From NCBI GenBank assembly GCA_950295325.1, contig OX485806.1, forward strand, positions 28,148,001 through 28,212,000: a DNA stretch of 64,000 nucleotides. Reading direction: 5' to 3'. The notes under the pieces are model-generated. The model was not told the DNA's origin, made no database searches, and saw nothing but the letters and a program-made list of their open reading frames with translations. Positions 62,916 to 64,000 of the stretch are shown here, piece by piece. The translations under genes were made by a program, and so were the position numbers. This DNA comes from Polytrichum commune. Lineage: Eukaryota; Streptophyta; Polytrichopsida; Polytrichales; Polytrichaceae. Each line of letters starts with the position of its first letter. Position 1 is the first letter of the stretch.

Positions 62916-64000
62916 TGTCCATATATGGAAGGGGGGGGGGGATTAGCAATTCCCAAATACTTTCGGGATCAAAATCATCTTCAAAAGACTTCTTTTTCCT
63001 TGATATTCTTCTCATAAATTTCCCATAAATTTTACACATCATAGAGGTTACACACCCTTTTCTAAGAATACAATAGATACATAGGCCTTAAATTATAGCT
63101 AGGTTCTACAACGACTTGTCATGCCGGTGTTGGGCCCCATGCAATAAGCATACATGCCACTAACATGAAGGCAACAAATTTGTATGATTTAATTATGGAC
63201 TAGTTTCCGTAAGAAAAACATGGTGTAAGCCCAAACACGGTGGACGAAACGGAGTTAGAATTCGTTCATTATGTGAAGGTGGGGCCAACTTCTTTGGCAC
63301 ACGATGCTCCCCAAATTCCCAACACTAGGGTGCAACATCCTAATGACGAGTAACGTTATGCCTCCGTTTGAAATCCAACTCTAATTGTTAAACTAGTTTC
63401 TTTATAATGAACATGAATGACAATATTTACCCCTAGAGAATGCATAGAGAAATGTAGGGAACCTATTCCGTCCCCCTATGTGCTAATCTTTAAACTCGTA
63501 ACTTGATATGGGGCCAAACTTGGTTTTGAATGATTGGAGAATAACATGCAAAGTATGAGCCCACGAAGACGATAAGACAAGTCACCAATTCCCAAGAACT
63601 GACATGTTCTCAACCACAACTTGAGGCCTTTAAATTTAAGACCGTCATGTCTTGTTAGTGGAGGTAGTGGTGAACACTCAAAAGCCTAAATTGTGGCCGA
63701 CTCGCCGACTTTTGTTTGTGGTTCTTATATAATACACACAATATGGAACGGAAGGGGCATCTAAGCGACTAGGTGTTCATGTGTGTGGGTGTTCTTAGGT
63801 TCGTTTTCCTTGTTGTTGTTGTTCTTCTTCTATTGATCACATTTACGTCGTGAAATTTTGTGTTTCCTTAGCAAATTTAGAATGAAACAATAACAATAAT
63901 TGGATCGAAAATCATATCTCTCCTTATTTACTTATGATGAACAGAAGAACATGTTTGTTAGGTTTTGTTGAACTAAATATAATATAGGTCCTCACACTTT
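62916..64000. other. No gene seen
   Basis: AT-rich DNA with a ten-base G run at 62933. No motif-bearing ORF, RNA gene or clear repeat found. Confidence 0.45.

Overview
The window is nuclear DNA of a land plant or a close streptophyte with a large, transposon-rich genome. Two genes rest on good evidence. Both are intron-rich, nuclear-encoded chloroplast genes on the minus strand: a VIPP1 (PspA/IM30) gene at 2794-7640 with ten exons, and a SLOW GREEN 1-like TPR gene at 10247-13126. A second copy of VIPP1 exons 1 and 2, with reading frames and splice sites intact, lies directly upstream of the SLOW GREEN 1-like gene (13977-14476). It ends in the same splice phase in which that gene's first recognisable exon begins. 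A chimeric transit peptide is therefore possible. I cannot name the species.

Layout. 1-2.8 kb: AT-rich, no gene, with a cluster of GTTAAC-centred repeats. 2.8-14.5 kb: the two plastid genes, the partial VIPP1 copy and several families of short dispersed repeats in their introns. 15.4-18.2 kb: an acidic low-complexity coding remnant and a dead DDE_1-type transposase. 18.25-21.46 kb: two abutting non-coding elements with inverted ends, full of tandem repeats and hairpins. 21.5-29.6 kb: no recognisable gene, several MITE-like repeats. 29.9-50.65 kb: a CCGG-rich unit with one long ORF (about 659 codons), split by a 16.66 kb LTR retrotransposon. 50.7-54 kb: gene-poor. 54-58.1 kb: a dead Tigger/pogo-like transposase into which a 5'-truncated non-LTR retrotransposon (RNase H plus restriction-like endonuclease) has inserted. 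58.2-64 kb: no gene, one long foldback element.

The main item is the LTR retrotransposon at 31716-48379 (minus strand). It has 2386-bp LTRs with no difference found by eye, a 5-bp target duplication, a tRNA-Asp-type primer site and a polypurine tract. Its coding regions are Ty3/gypsy gag, four zinc knuckles, protease, RT, RNase H and integrase without a chromodomain. It carries unusual cargo: two related small ORFs that both begin MWPWE between primer site and gag, and an intact 869-codon ORF of unknown function after integrase. The polyprotein is divided by reading-frame changes and one in-frame TGA although the LTRs look new, so either recoding or mobilisation of a defective copy in trans must be considered.

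Limits: exon boundaries come from reading splice signals and protein continuity by eye. Family names rest on recognised motifs, not on database searches.
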